Notes under the pieces: model-generated
The model's database searches: none
Told to the model about the DNA's origin: nothing
The model's input: the letters and a program-made list of their open reading frames with translations, nothing else
Program-made: the position numbers and the translations under genes
Assembly (NCBI RefSeq): GCF_003589595.1
Contig: NW_020653750.1
Coordinates: 7,211,376 to 7,275,375, forward strand
Direction of reading: 5' to 3'
DNA: 64,000 bases
From: Hyposmocoma kahamanoa
Taxonomy: Eukaryota; Arthropoda; Insecta; Lepidoptera; Cosmopterigidae
Part shown: piece by piece, positions 20,230 through 31,669 of the stretch
Position numbering within the stretch: the first letter of the stretch is position 1
How the letters are laid out: each line of letters opens with the position of its first letter

Positions 20230-21017
20230 GCTTGTATTATTATGCTATGCTCAGGACGTATCACCGAACAGAGATATGTACGAGGATGCCATAATACTTA
20301 TTTAACGGAATAGGTATCTTCCCTGTTTTCCTCGACCGGAAATATGATGACCGTGTTGTATAACGAGTAACGGTATACGAGTTAGTCATTCTTCTTTTTT
20401 AAGTGTTATTTATAGCTCCATCGACACTATCAATGATTCCACTAACGTCAAGTTAAGTGTCTTCCTTCCTCGTTTATTATTCAGAATATGACTGGTGATT
20501 TTCGATAGCAGACTTTAAACAATTAGAGAAATAAATGATTGTCTAGTACAGGTTTCTTACCACAGTACGAGTTCTTTTTAATTTCCTAATCTTTCGGAAC
20601 GTTTACACGCACAATAGTCACGGGGTCACAGGCCAGACAGATGACAGTCTACCCTCTTTCGCTGTTAACCACTATCTTCATTTGTATTATTTGTGGCGTT
20701 ACCAATGTCAATCACTTATTTCCGATAAACCACACTCACTGTATCCACACGCGCAACAGAAGTTGAAGCATTTTTTTAGCTGCCGCTGGCCAGTCTACCC
20801 GTGCCCAGTTTCCAAAGATATACCGCGGTAAGAACCCTGTAACTATTGATAATTATTTAGTGAATAACCACCGGTCTTAAAATATAAATTACAGAAATAA
20901 ATTGTTAATTTATTAAATTTACATGTTGCTGGTGTTTCTAAAAATTACGTATACTCCTGTAAGATTGGCTCTGTTATTACTGCATTTTACATGAATCCAT
21001 TACAGTAGATGCATCTC
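20230..21017. other. Intergenic or possible intron sequence of the minus-strand HAD gene
   Basis: No exon recognised. If the exon at 21026-21209 is real, this lies in its first intron. I found no partner exon encoding HAD motif II or III here. Confidence 0.35.
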
Positions 21018-21025
21018 TTACATAC

Positions 21026-21209
21026 CAAGTATTGTTCCATCAAGATCAAATATGCAGTGTGTTACACGCCGTAATGGTTGCTCGCCATATTTTTTAGTAA
21101 AACGTCTTCTCGACGTTACTTTAACTACGTTGCCAACAACTTTTTGATGAATAACCCTTGCAGTTATCTTCAGACAATTATTCCACGCGAAAGGGGTTCG
21201 TATTACCAC
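21026..21209 (-). CDS. Probable first coding exon of a HAD-superfamily hydrolase (GS1/pseudouridine-5'-phosphatase-like)
   Basis: The frame ends RRVTHCIFDLDGTIL plus one base, then GTATGTAAG, a good splice donor. DxDGT is HAD motif I, whose first Asp forms the phospho-enzyme. The preceding V-T-H-x-I-F-D pattern is typical of the N-terminus of GS1-like phosphatases. Ending after 'G' would let the next exon supply the Asp of DGTILD. Upstream from the only Met (21209) the protein is basic with no acidic residues over ~36 positions (KITARVIHQKVVGNVVKV), like a mitochondrial presequence. The alternative is a retained fragment of a duplicated gene, because I cannot find later exons at lower coordinates. 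Confidence 0.5.
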
Positions 21210-22600
21210 CTCTTTGGAATAAACCTCTCATTACCATCTGAAGCATACCTACCAAACATAATTTATCGAATACAATTTTGTTTGTTTTAAACAGCACTGT
21301 ACTAATTTTATTTCGCTTGTTAAGCTGTGCTGTAGTTCAATTTACTTTTTGACCGGAATTCTTCTTCTTCTTTTTACTTATTTGTGTGCTTTTTACTTCA
21401 ATGGCAACTTAAAACTGACATTTTAATTTCAGATGTCGTTTGGACAGAAATTTTCAATTTTTAAATGCTGTTTCATGAAAGAGATCTTATAGCTTAATAG
21501 TATATAATAATAATATGTAGAATATGGAACATAGTATACTGCGTAACAACGGACAACGGAACGTTGTTGGTCAATAACGCAACTATTGTACAGAAATCGA
21601 TAATATAGGCTCAGTTTTCATCACCATAAAGTTGTATTTGCTTAAAAACCTTACACTACATTAGAACGGGTGGAATAACGTTGTAACTTAATTTGTCAAT
21701 TGCTATTATGTATATTTTGATTAAATTTTAATCGTTGCTGCATATTATACGTCTAGAAATTAATTAAAGAAAACCTTGTCATATAGAGAGCAGTTGCATT
21801 CTTAGTACTTGGTCGGGCAAAGTGTCGTTTATATTTTTTTGTTGCTCACAACTTCAATACGACCTTTTTTCGAATAAATGAGTTACGCCGTTATTTAGCA
21901 CAATTTTCGTTATAATTTCTTTTTATATGGTAGTGCCCATAGAAATAGATTTCACTTAGCAGTACAGTCGCTGCCCCAAAATACTTGACATGTTCTGAAA
22001 GCCTTCTTAAGCATTCAACAGAAAAGTGTAAAGGCAGTCCAAGTTTATGGGTGATATTTGTATTTTGTATTTAAGTAAGTATACATTAAAGATGAAATTG
22101 GCTTCAACAGTTCCTTAAAATGTCATTTGCTAATGATGCAATAAGGATGTCACAATGAAATTAACTACTACGGCTTACAGGATAAAAATTAAGGTTAAGG
22201 TTAAGTTTTGTTTAACACTATTCCTTACACTTATCTACTCAGAACCAAATGGTCGGTTAGAGGTGAGGTATCTTAAGGCATCGTCTGTACATTATAGACT
22301 TATGCCTGTACTAACAAAACGGGGATTTTGCCATCATCCGCATCAAAATTTCACCTCCATCCTATGAATCTGTTCCATTCCTTTCAACAATATTGCTAAA
22401 TATATATGATATCCGAACCATAAAACTACAAAAAAGCTAGTACTACCTCCAACCGCGTAGTGGCGCTACTTGTTGCGCATGGAGTCAAGTAGAATAAAAC
22501 AAAATAATAGATTTAAGCTAAGGTATTTCTGAAAGAAAGCACTACGTGTTCTTCCAAAATCAAATAGGACTTTCAATCTAATAAATCCTTAGACGTTGGA
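21210..22600. other. AT-rich intergenic sequence
   Basis: No gene, RNA or repeat family recognised. It would be the upstream region of the minus-strand HAD exon. Confidence 0.35.
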
Positions 22601-23881
22601 ATTAAAAATTAAGTCCGGAATTTGGTAGCGAGTGTAAATCAAGATTTGCGCCATTTTGAGGGGAAGCAGTGGTAGCCCGGCAACAGGCAAGCAACAGCCA
22701 TGTGACTCAGTGCGATCCCAGCCGTCTCTCGAGTGGCACGTCATTGCCTTGCGAGTTCCCGCGGAACCAAACACCAAATCTGTGTTCACTAGTGACAATA
22801 ATGTTTTTGTGTTAGCGTTCCAAGATGTTTGGACTTGTTTCGAGATCTCTTTGGATTTAAATGAGGGTTTGTTAAAAGGTTTGTCAGTCAGTTTTTTTTT
22901 TTGTAACATTGTGACATTTGATGTATTTAAAAAAAAGCAATTAGAAAGTTTATGTTTTTGCATTTTTCGACATGATCTTCAAATTAGATTTAAAATAATA
23001 AGTAAACATTCAAAGTCGTTGGTCAGCTAGAGCTTTTAATGCCCTAATGCCCACAGAAAAGCCATACAAAAATATATGAAACAATAATTGATAAATATAG
23101 TAAACTATTTTCTATTCGTAACAAATGGAAGATCTTTTCGTAACATTAATAATAATAATAATAATAATAAATAATCAACGAATCGTTTGACTTATTATAT
23201 TACACTAAACTACTTAAAACTTGAAATGACTTATAAAATATGTTTTTTGTTCAAGTACCGAAAAGTAGTTGAAAGTAGGTCAAAGGAAGTCCCGTGAGAC
23301 GTATTCGCCTTTGTTGTTTTACTCATATTCTCTTGAGGTCCAAGTATGACAGTTAATTATTCCGGCTCGACTCTTTAATTGAATTTTATAGTATATTCCG
23401 ACACATTAACAACTGCCGTTAAATAGCAACCAAATGGTTTAAAACTTTTGAAAATTTTCACAATAAATCCGATTTATGATAAAACTGGGACAACCTTAGG
23501 TATAATAAAATATAAAAAACTATTTTTATTTGATAAATTGACAAAATAAAGTTGTTAATAATAACATACACAAAGTTAGCCCTCACAGTTTAATCTTTCT
23601 ATTTATTTTTTCTTATATAAACATTGAACAGTATTAGTCGAATTAATAATAAAAACAGCCTACCATTCCATTCACTTCTTATCGTTAAAAGCTTGTAGTG
23701 AAGTAGAGATAGATACACAACATTTCGAATGGAGTATTGATAAATACTGATTACGTTATCAAAGTGATTGTAATACCAACAAGAAATACCAATCAATCAA
23801 TTTTTGACACGACATCATACTACAAAAATATAAGCCATACCAATATATACCGTTTTTATATAAGCATTGTTTTTTTTAGAA
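22601..23881. other. Intergenic; short GC-rich patch at 22650-22790
   Basis: The patch at ~22650-22790 (GCGCCATTTTGAGGGG, then CGTCATTGCCTTGCGAGTTC) is less AT-rich than its surroundings and opens 124-codon frames on both strands, neither with a known domain. An (AAT)n microsatellite lies at 23146-23171. Nothing else is seen. Confidence 0.35.
23146..23171. repeat. (AAT)n microsatellite
   Basis: About eight AAT units. Confidence 0.8.
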
Positions 23882-23952
23882 TCCCAAGTGACGGGACGAA
23901 CAAGTCGTGGACCTGGTGGTAAGCGACAGTTGCAGTGCAAGTTCTGAGTTGC
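23882..23952 (-). mobile_element. SINE-A 3' fragment
   Basis: CCCAAGTGACGGGACGAACA followed by CCTGGTGGTAAGCGACA; the copy breaks off after GTTGCAGTGC. Confidence 0.7.
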
Positions 23953-23984
23953 ACATATATAAATATAATATTATGTATAAAAAT

Positions 23985-24168
23985 GGAAATAGATAAGTAC
24001 TATTTAAAAAGCCAAGTTGAAATTGTAACATACTACATTTATGATGACTTCGACTTAATAATTTTAATCCTTTGAACTACAAAGATAAAAGACAGACAGT
24101 ATTTTTCTTGAAATTCTTAAATATCTCGAATGTTCCTATCTGGCCAAATCTATGATGGAAATAAAAGA
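23985..24168. repeat. 184-bp direct repeat, copy 1
   Basis: Identical to 24481-24664 except for three substitutions that I counted (AACATAC/AATATAC, GACAGACAG/GACATACAG, TGGCCAAA/TGGTCAAA). It is single-copy AT-rich sequence, not a known repeat family. Confidence 0.9.
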
Positions 24169-24209
24169 GATCCTTGCGATTAAAGCTCTGGCTTTAATCG
24201 CAAGGATCT
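24168..24209. repeat. Perfect 19-bp inverted repeat with TCTG loop
   Basis: AGATCCTTGCGATTAAAGC (24168-24186) is mirrored exactly at 24191-24209. The right arm belongs to SINE-A; the left arm is its mirror image at the junction with direct-repeat copy 1. Confidence 0.9.
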
Positions 24210-24402
24210 TAGGGGCACAGCCACTGCGCCTGTCACCCTGAGACATAATTTGACAAGTCCCATGTGCCTGTAATTTCACCCTTAACCGTTCCAAACCGGC
24301 TCACAAATTTGCAACGGCAAATGCTCACATTATTGCTTGGCGGCATAAATAGGTACGTTGGCAGTACTTCCCTGGACGAACTCTTTCACAAGGAGCTCCA
24401 CT
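24191..24402 (-). mobile_element. SINE-A fragment
   Basis: Runs from GCTTTAATCGCAAGGATC through CCCATGTGCCTGTAATTTC and TTGGCGGCATAAATAGG to AAGGAGCTCCACTG. The first third of the element is missing and is replaced by the mirror arm of the hairpin. Confidence 0.75.
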
Positions 24403-24480
24403 GATTCGTTTTGTAACAATTATTCAAATACATAATCTGCTCTAAGTTTATTAGTTCAATTAATAACGGAACGAGACAAA

Positions 24481-24664
24481 GGAAATAGATAAGTACTATT
24501 TAAAAAGCCAAGTTGAAATTGTAATATACTACATTTATGATGACTTCGACTTAATAATTTTAATCCTTTGAACTACAAAGATAAAAGACATACAGTATTT
24601 TTCTTGAAATTCTTAAATATCTCGAATGTTCCTATCTGGTCAAATCTATGATGGAAATAAAAGA
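24481..24664. repeat. 184-bp direct repeat, copy 2
   Basis: Second copy of 23985-24168, starting 496 bases downstream in the same orientation, with the SINE-A fragment between the two. Confidence 0.9.
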
Positions 24665-25105
24665 TAACATTTTTTCGAGCTTTATATACGAGATGTTTTT
24701 CTCAAGATAAAATACCCACACATTATAATGTCACGAAAGTAAACTACGTGATTAATGCGCAACTCAATATCTCAGGTTTAAAAGTCAATTTGGCTTATAG
24801 CCATAAGATTCTTGAGATGTGCGGACAAATTACTAAGTGTACCACACCATACGGTTGGAATAGAACTAAGAAATTTCTCAATCGACTATTCCTATGTCCA
24901 ACTTACCGCATGCTATTGGTTTTTGTTCTTATTGGGGGTCTAGCCACTAAATGTTAGATATATAGATAGATAATATACAAGGTTATTTGTAAAATACTAT
25001 CATCCTTGGAGGACTCCGACAACTTTTGTTCCATGATTTTTCACAAAACACAATAAGTTTACCAGAAAATAAACTTACAATTTTTTTGACGTGCTGTCTG
25101 ACACT
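24665..25105. other. AT-rich sequence, no feature seen
   Basis: A 69-codon plus-strand frame (24748-24957) has no recognisable domain. Confidence 0.4.
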
Positions 25106-25402
25106 TTTTAACCGACTTCAAAAAAAGGAGGAGGTTCTCAATTCGACCGTATGTTTTTCTTTTCTTTTTTGTTATGTAAGTACGTTACGCGATAACTCTT
25201 AAACTTATGAACCGATTTTGATGATTCTTTTTTGTTGCTCCCATTTAAATTTAAAGAAGATATATCACCTCTAAGGGTGGCAAACTAGGGGATGCATCCG
25301 TCTTCGCGCACTTTCCGGTAACCGATTTCAATAAAACTTGGCAAATAGATGTAATTCCAGATACTATTGAGGTCGATTTTTTTAGTACTCTGTACTGAAA
25401 TT
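25106..25402. repeat. Repeat-E, standard form
   Basis: TTTTTAACCGACTTCAAAAA at the left and GAGGTCGATTTTTTTAGTAC at the right form the inverted ends. The interior includes GAACCGATTTTGATGATTC and ACTTTCCGGTAACCGATTTC. The ~170-bp insert of the long form is absent. Confidence 0.75.
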
Positions 25403-25754
25403 ATTAGCTCTGTATTTGGTAGAAAGGTTCAAAGTTTAAATGTGCAATCGTCCTCACCGACTATGTAAAACCCCATCCTGCGTTTTTCATCGTTCAGCAC
25501 AAAGTTAATCTATTTAAATATTTTTAGATTTGTGGGACAGTAAAATATAAATAAATTATTAAAAGACGTGGGACAAAAATTGTTGTTTATGATGTTAGTA
25601 AAATAGTCCTGCAAAGTTGTTAGCAGTTTACAAATAACAGTGTAGCAGACGACAACAGCAAATGTTTCAAAACAGTGATCTACAGTGATACACTTTTTGT
25701 CTTAAAAATATGTTAAATAAAACTTATGCCAATGGAGGTTATGTTTTACTTAAA

Positions 25755-25870
25755 CAATATTCATTTATTTTTGTGAAATTGCTCCACTAGTTTGTAATAA
25801 TTATTAATACAAAGATCGAACACAAACAAAAAATATTTCTATCTGAGAGGACTCGAGCCTGCGGTTTATT
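25755..25870. repeat. Repeat-F fragment (left arm)
   Basis: TTTTGTGAAATTGCTCCACT, then ATTATTAATACAAAGATCGA, as in the arms of the inverted element at 62120-62515. The tRNA-like part is decayed (ACTCGAGCCTGCGG). Confidence 0.55.
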
Positions 25871-27173
25871 CCCAGTAGTTCAATAATACTCAGTTCGACG
25901 TGGCACAATTGTTACACACGACGACTTTTACGTGTGGCGATACTCGTCGTTAATCGTCTACTTTTACACGCGACTGTAATGTGTCTTTATGCCAATGTAG
26001 AGCAACCGCTCTACCAAATGATCTACAGACCGAGTTCCGTGAGACCAAGTAAGCAAATCTTCCGAATTTCTCTATGCATTTGTTACATTATGTCATATAT
26101 TTCGTTTTGATTTTAACGGCTTATTTGTTGTACCGCCTGTGAGAAATGTATTATAATTTTACTTCACAGCTACCAGAGGTTGACAAGAGAATGAAATAAA
26201 TCTTCTAAAAGAATGAGAGAAAAATTCGTTCCAAAACTTTTTTCGTCAAGAAAAATTATTTTAATGTAACTCAAATGTTTTATTTCTAGGGAAAAACATA
26301 AATATAAATTAAACAGGAATAAAATAATACACCTGTGTTACGCATAAATCTGTTCAGGTTTTATAAATACTTTACACGCTTATCTTGTATTTTATTATAA
26401 ATTTAATTTTTTGGTGTCTCATGCAATAAGCACGCAAAAGTAAATATTTTTAAATTGTAATAGCTTGTAACAAAAATAAATAGTTAAACTATTACAAAGT
26501 ATTAGTGTAATACCCTTGTTGCTCGTTTATCGTTTTTACACAAATACTAGTGCAAAGTTTTTTGGAATTGCTGTGTAAATTTATTTGCACAAAATAAGTT
26601 TCCTCACATTATCTTCAAAACATTTTATGTAAATTTATTTACGATAATATAAAAACACAGGTACTTCCAACGTAGGTTACTTCCGACATCTTCGTCATAC
26701 ATTTTTTCGAAATAAGTCCATCAGTTGCAGACTTGAAGTGTTTTGGTAACAGACGTTTATTAGGTGGGAACGTCGCGTCGACATTATGATTATCAACATA
26801 TCGATATAGTGAAGTAAATTTTGAGGTCATTGACACAAGACGTGGTACTAGCTTTCACAAAAACAATTTTGAATCAATGCTGTGAATCGGATTAGTGCAA
26901 TTTCAACAAAAAAAAATCTGATAATGTGTTGTGTGAAACGCATTATACGAGTAGAATGAACAAACAATTGGCAAAGTTACAAGTCTAATTTGTCACTGTG
27001 TTGTCTACATTCTTCTTGAAGTATTGTGACATAATCTAAGATTATAATTTGCTAATAAACTGTTTCGCAGTACTAATCATTTTCCTTTTGCCCAGTAAAA
27101 AGAATACATTTCTTTGTTTGTGATGCACCGGTTATACAGGCGTTACAAAAATGGATTTTGAACCATAATCATA
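25871..27173. other. AT-rich intergenic sequence
   Basis: A decayed tRNA-like piece is visible at 26005-26050 (GCTCTACCAAATGATCTACAG). Otherwise no gene or repeat recognised. Confidence 0.35.
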
Positions 27174-27441
27174 GCAGTAGCCCCTTTTAAATGAGTTTGT
27201 CCAGGGAATTACTGCCACCTTACCTATTTCTGCCGCCAAGCAGTAATGTGAGCATTACTGAGTTCCGATTTTGAAGGGTAACCGGGTGGTGAAATTACAG
27301 GCCCATGAGACTTATCAACTTATGTCTGAGGGTGACGGGCGCCGTGGCAGTGCGCCTTAGATCTTTGCGATTTAAAGTTCTGAGTGGCCCTACAACTGTA
27401 CAAGCGTGTCGCTGTTCGTCCCGTCACTTGGCATCACAAAA
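27174..27441 (+). mobile_element. SINE-A, near full length
   Basis: Runs from GAGTTTGTCCAGGGAATTAC through GGTGACGGGCGCCGTGGCAG to CACTTGGCATCACAAAAAA. A short deletion removes the GACAGG...ACCATC segment near the 3' end. Confidence 0.75.
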
Positions 27442-27849
27442 AAGACTCACTGTGATCCACCTTGCGGCATACAAATGTTTTCATAAATTTTATATACATA
27501 TGCGCTTGTGCAACAGTTTGTAAAACACACTATATACCCATGCAGCACAATTAGTCACAACAACAAAATTGAATTAACTTTTTTTAACAAATCTTTGGCC
27601 TTGCAGGTCTAGTACCTTCCGTATTTCCCTTTTGTTATCTTTATTTCTTCTAGAAACCAATATAATTATCATATATATAATTTTTAATCATTTGTTATGT
27701 TTGTTTTTAGACTGGTCTTTATTCTATCTTGTGTTGGGTTATTGTTTTGATGCAGTTGTCGTGTGCTAGAATTGGTGAATTTGACTTCTTGAAGTTTTTA
27801 TTAATATTTTAATGCAATATTTTCAACGACATATTTCATGACAAATACT
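27442..27849. other. AT-rich sequence, no feature seen
   Basis: Nothing recognised. Confidence 0.4.
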
Positions 27850-28100
27850 AAGTGACGGGACGCACAAGTCGTGCGTCTGGTGGTAAATGACACGCCTGTG
27901 CCGCTCAGAGCTTTAAATCCCAAAGATCAGAGGGGCACTGCCACTGCTTCCGTCATCCTGAGACTTGTGCCTCTAATACCACCACTCTTATCCTTAAAAC
28001 CGAAACGCACTAGTGATCACTTTGCTTCTTGGCGGCGGAAATAGGTAAGGTGGCATTACTTTTCAGGTCGTACTTTTTACACAACGAGTTCTACTGCCAC
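27850..28100 (-). mobile_element. SINE-A, near full length
   Basis: Runs from TAAGTGACGGGACGCACAAG through TTTAAATCCCAAAGATCAGA and CTTGGCGGCGGAAATAGG to CGAGTTCTACTGCC. Confidence 0.75.
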
Positions 28101-29038
28101 TACATCCACTACAACGACCAATTATTATGGCCGATTATGTTACAATTATAAAACAAACACAAATTGCAAAAAAGACAATAAAATCTTAACTACTAGAAAG
28201 TAAAACTAGGATTTTTAAATTATACGAATAAAATTAGGTCCCCGCGGCAAGGTGCCTAAGATGCTAGCAGCGTTCCCCCTTTCTATGAGGAATTTAATAC
28301 ATGGTGTACATTGTTTATCACTGAAACAGAACAAGTAGAAATAAAAGATGACATTTGTTCTTCGTAAAGTTTTCCCAAATAGATCTTTAAAGCACCTTTT
28401 TAATTTAAGCAATACGCATTCTTTATACTTTCCTACATTCTATTTATGAATTTAATTGACCTCTATAGTTAGTAGAAGCTGAATTAGAGCTGTGCTGCTT
28501 AATAGATATGCACCGTAGTAAGGTCGTGTTGTATTACTTTTAATATTTCAAACCAAAAGTAGGTTAGCTACTTCAATCTCCACGTACTTAACTGAGCTGG
28601 GCCCGAGCAGATATACATTGCCCGATCTCCCGCCTCATGATCTTATAATAAGAATTTAGAAGCTTCCTTTCATAAATTAATCTGCATGTAGCAGAAGGTT
28701 CAGAGAAAACTCCTCGAAGACATGTGAAGTCGATTCACGTCGGGCTAGGGTTGTGGTCTATGATCTAAACAAAGAAAACAAGTACATAAAAAATAGTACA
28801 TAAACAAGTACAAAAAGTATCTGTATATGAGTGTGTGTGCGTGCGTGCGTGTATGTGTGTTTATTCGTTTGTATACCTGTGAGTGCATGTATAGGTGTGA
28901 GTGTGCGTGTAAAATGTTATTTAATTCGTATTGTATAAGTCCACATTTACGTTCTTACTTCAATTACTTAAAATAGAAACTATAATTTAACGTATTCAAG
29001 TGACAAACTGATTTCTTGTAAGGGCGGTGCCCTCTTAT
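28101..29038. other. Intergenic; GT-rich simple sequence at ~28826-28915
   Basis: No gene recognised. The stretch GTGTGTGTGCGTGCGTGCGT with interruptions is simple sequence. At ~28595-28770 a possible decayed LINE 3' region (CATTGCCCGATCTCCCGCC ... GGGCTAGGGTTGTGGTCTAT) is present, but the family is not assigned. Confidence 0.35.
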
Positions 29039-29080
29039 GTATCCACTATTTGTATAGCACGTAGTACAAATAGTGGATAC
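29039..29080. repeat. Perfect 16-bp inverted repeat, 10-base loop
   Basis: GTATCCACTATTTGTA (29039-29054) is mirrored exactly at 29065-29080. Confidence 0.85.
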
Positions 29081-29584
29081 TCGAGTGAGGTCACCGACTG
29101 TAAAATTCGAATAAATTGGTATTTGCAATCTTCAATTTCTTTCAAGGATGAAAATAAAACTCATGTAAAAGGCAAATTGATTATGTTTTTTATTCATCGG
29201 CGTAGAAACATCTAAAGTATGCCTGTAAATATCGGCATACCGTCACCAGTCGACGTATCGCCTTGTTATCCCCAACGTCTCTAGATTATCCTCAGTAAAC
29301 ATAAACACCGTATACACATACGCGTTGGAAGACTTAATTGGCTGGCTTTTAATGGATCACTTTTACGTATAGGGTTCTACAGGATTATAGGCTCTTGGTA
29401 TTACTTTTTTATGAAACATAAAATCTTCTCTTGAAAAAATCTCGACCTTTAGTTCTATAGGGTCGAAAATGGAGCAAACTTGCTCAAGACATTGCTGTTT
29501 ATCATACTCTCAAGAGATATTAGTTCATTAGATTATGTGTAGTTGTTTGTAATTAGACAACATCACATTCGTTGGTCTGATCCC

Positions 29585-29710
29585 AAAGTAACGAGCGACG
29601 CCGTCTGGATTCGTCTTTGATGGTCCATGCCTCGCTGCCGTACATAACGATTGGCCAGGTATAACACTATGCACACGTGTACACAACCTTACATTTACCA
29701 TTTCTTGACG
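29585..29710 (-). pseudogene. RTE-like non-LTR retrotransposon fragment
   Basis: The minus-strand translation around 29650-29580 reads WPIVMYGSEAWTIKDESRR and then RRRSLLWDQTN. This resembles the C-terminal 'YGSExW' region of RTE-type LINE ORF2 proteins. The flanks are frameshifted, so only about 40 residues can be followed. Confidence 0.5.
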
Positions 29711-30223
29711 TATCTTTTTTGGATGTGACTCATCAATCAGACCAATTTGCCATTACCCTGAATCCTTCAAAATCTTAATGGTGACATACTGAAAACCAAA
29801 GCTGCTGGCATTTATTACAATGAAGATCTCGGTCTGTCTCAAAGCAGTGACGTCATTTTTTACGACTTCATGCTAATAGCATGGCGCAGTTGTTTTAATG
29901 CTCACTAAATCTTATTCATTTGCGTATAATTGTACTGCATTCTCATTGGTGCGTGGAGCTGTGGAAACACTTTATGGAAGTTCATAGGGGTGTTCACAAT
30001 GTAACCTAAATATTCTTTTTTCTGCTCCTGTACTTTAATTTGTCAATTATTATTTCGTAAAACATATTCTACTGAACTGAAAAATTTCATCTTAGTTCTG
30101 TACACAGAACTATAATGAGTTTTTCAATTTAAAAAATTACGTCGTATTTTACCGAATTAAAATATCAAATATGACAACACTCAAACGCTCTACTTTATAG
30201 AAAAATATTAGCTAAAATAATAA
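29711..30223. other. AT-rich sequence, no feature seen
   Basis: May include further decayed LINE sequence, but no readable motif. Confidence 0.35.
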
Positions 30224-30397
30224 GCGGTGCCTACTACAACTTATGTCTCGGGGTGACGGGGACAGTGGCAGTGCCCCTAAGATCTTTGTGATTAAAACCT
30301 ATAAGTCGCACTGTAACTATTTTGGATAGGCATGTCGCTTACCAGCAGACGCACGACTTATTCATCTCGTCACTTGGTATTATAAAAACAAAACAAA
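30224..30397 (+). mobile_element. SINE-A, 3' half
   Basis: Runs from CAACTTATGTCTCGGGGTGA to CACTTGGTATTATAAAAACA. Confidence 0.75.
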
Positions 30398-31309
30398 AAG
30401 AAAGCCCCTACACGCATTTCGCATTTCAGTGCCTGACGTTCTTTAAACAGAATCAGGTTTTAAAAAGATGTACTATCAACGATGACGTCATAAGAAAATA
30501 AAACAGAGGAAATACACGAGTGACGGAAACGTTACGAAAACGCGAAACGCCGATCTAAATATAAAAATGTCTGTTCAGTACACATCGACGATGGCTTATA
30601 TTTACACAAACAACGGTTTTATTATTATCATACATCTAGCGTTTTCTATTCGCGATAAACGAAACATTGTTTCGGAAAATATTATATTTTGGTTCAGTAT
30701 TGTTGATTATAAAATGTACAATGTTACAATAACTCTATATGTATGTACCTAGATATAGCACATAATTATTTATTATCAGGACAGCATTTAAATTAATTAG
30801 TGTAGAGAGAAAAAGTACTTTATGAACAACTGGATAGTATCTAAAAAGGCACGACTATTCTTACACTTATATAAGGCATAGACAGAAGAAATACAGAAGT
30901 AGAATTAAAGTACTAGAATGAGAGCTTTGAGAAAAATGGCTGCGAGTGACCAGCGTATATGAAAGCGTTGATGCGTCATGATGGGCTATAGATGTGTATG
31001 TGTCGTGATCGTAGCATGTGGATGGCTGTGGTTTTTAACTGCTTTGACATGAAAAGGGCGTAAACAATAATGTATGCAAAAAACGAGTGTAAATTATAAT
31101 GTAGACAAGTATACATCCATAGGTCGCTGGCTCAAATCCGTCTCGAAGGACTATGTGACCCACAGGGCGCTGGAGAAATCTTCTGTAGATTTTAAATGAA
31201 ACTTCGATATTTTTGCACAGTATCTTTATTCTGACACCGAGAGAGAAGATACAATTGTCCAGCTCTCTAAATTTGGATTTTAACGTTTTTTTCATTAAAA
31301 TTGAACATT
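30398..31309. other. AT-rich intergenic sequence
   Basis: Short frames only. At 31105-31165 there is a decayed tRNA-like piece (GGTCGCTGGCTCAAATCCG), probably a SINE remnant. Confidence 0.35.
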
Positions 31310-31555
31310 AAAATTATCTTTTCACTTCACTAGCTCGGAAAGACTTTCTTTCTCATTTGTAATCTGTGCGTAAAATCGCTTTTTGCACGCTAGCTTTGAA
31401 AAGTTTTTCGAAATTCGAACTTTGGACTGTGGACTGACGATGGACTGTGGTGTAGTGCACCAAACTGTTCCTTTCGATGAAAAAAAAAGGATAATGACAC
31501 GTTCAACGACGCGATTTGTCGTACACTACTTATTTATGTAATATAAATCGTTGGT
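31310..31555. repeat. Repeat-M, copy 1
   Basis: Matches the reverse complement of 62938-63160 in ordered blocks: CTTTCTTTCTCATT, GCGTAAAA-CGCTTTT, GACGATGGACTGTGGTG, CGATGAAAAAAAA and GCGATTTGTCGTACA. Not assigned to a known family. Confidence 0.65.
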
Positions 31556-31669
31556 ATATTTTATTCTTATTATGGTTGATGTTAAATTGACAATGTTAAC
31601 TACTTGTGTTTATTAAATTATTTTAATTCGTGAAAGAACTAAAATAATTTCAATAATCAGATCACTTCG

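Noticed and set aside
22589..23030. Overlapping 124-codon frames on both strands in a GC-richer patch
   Set aside because: Both strands open over the same bases indicates composition rather than coding; no motif in either.
26639..26836. 65-codon minus-strand frame considered as an exon
   Set aside because: No splice signals at both ends and no recognisable family.
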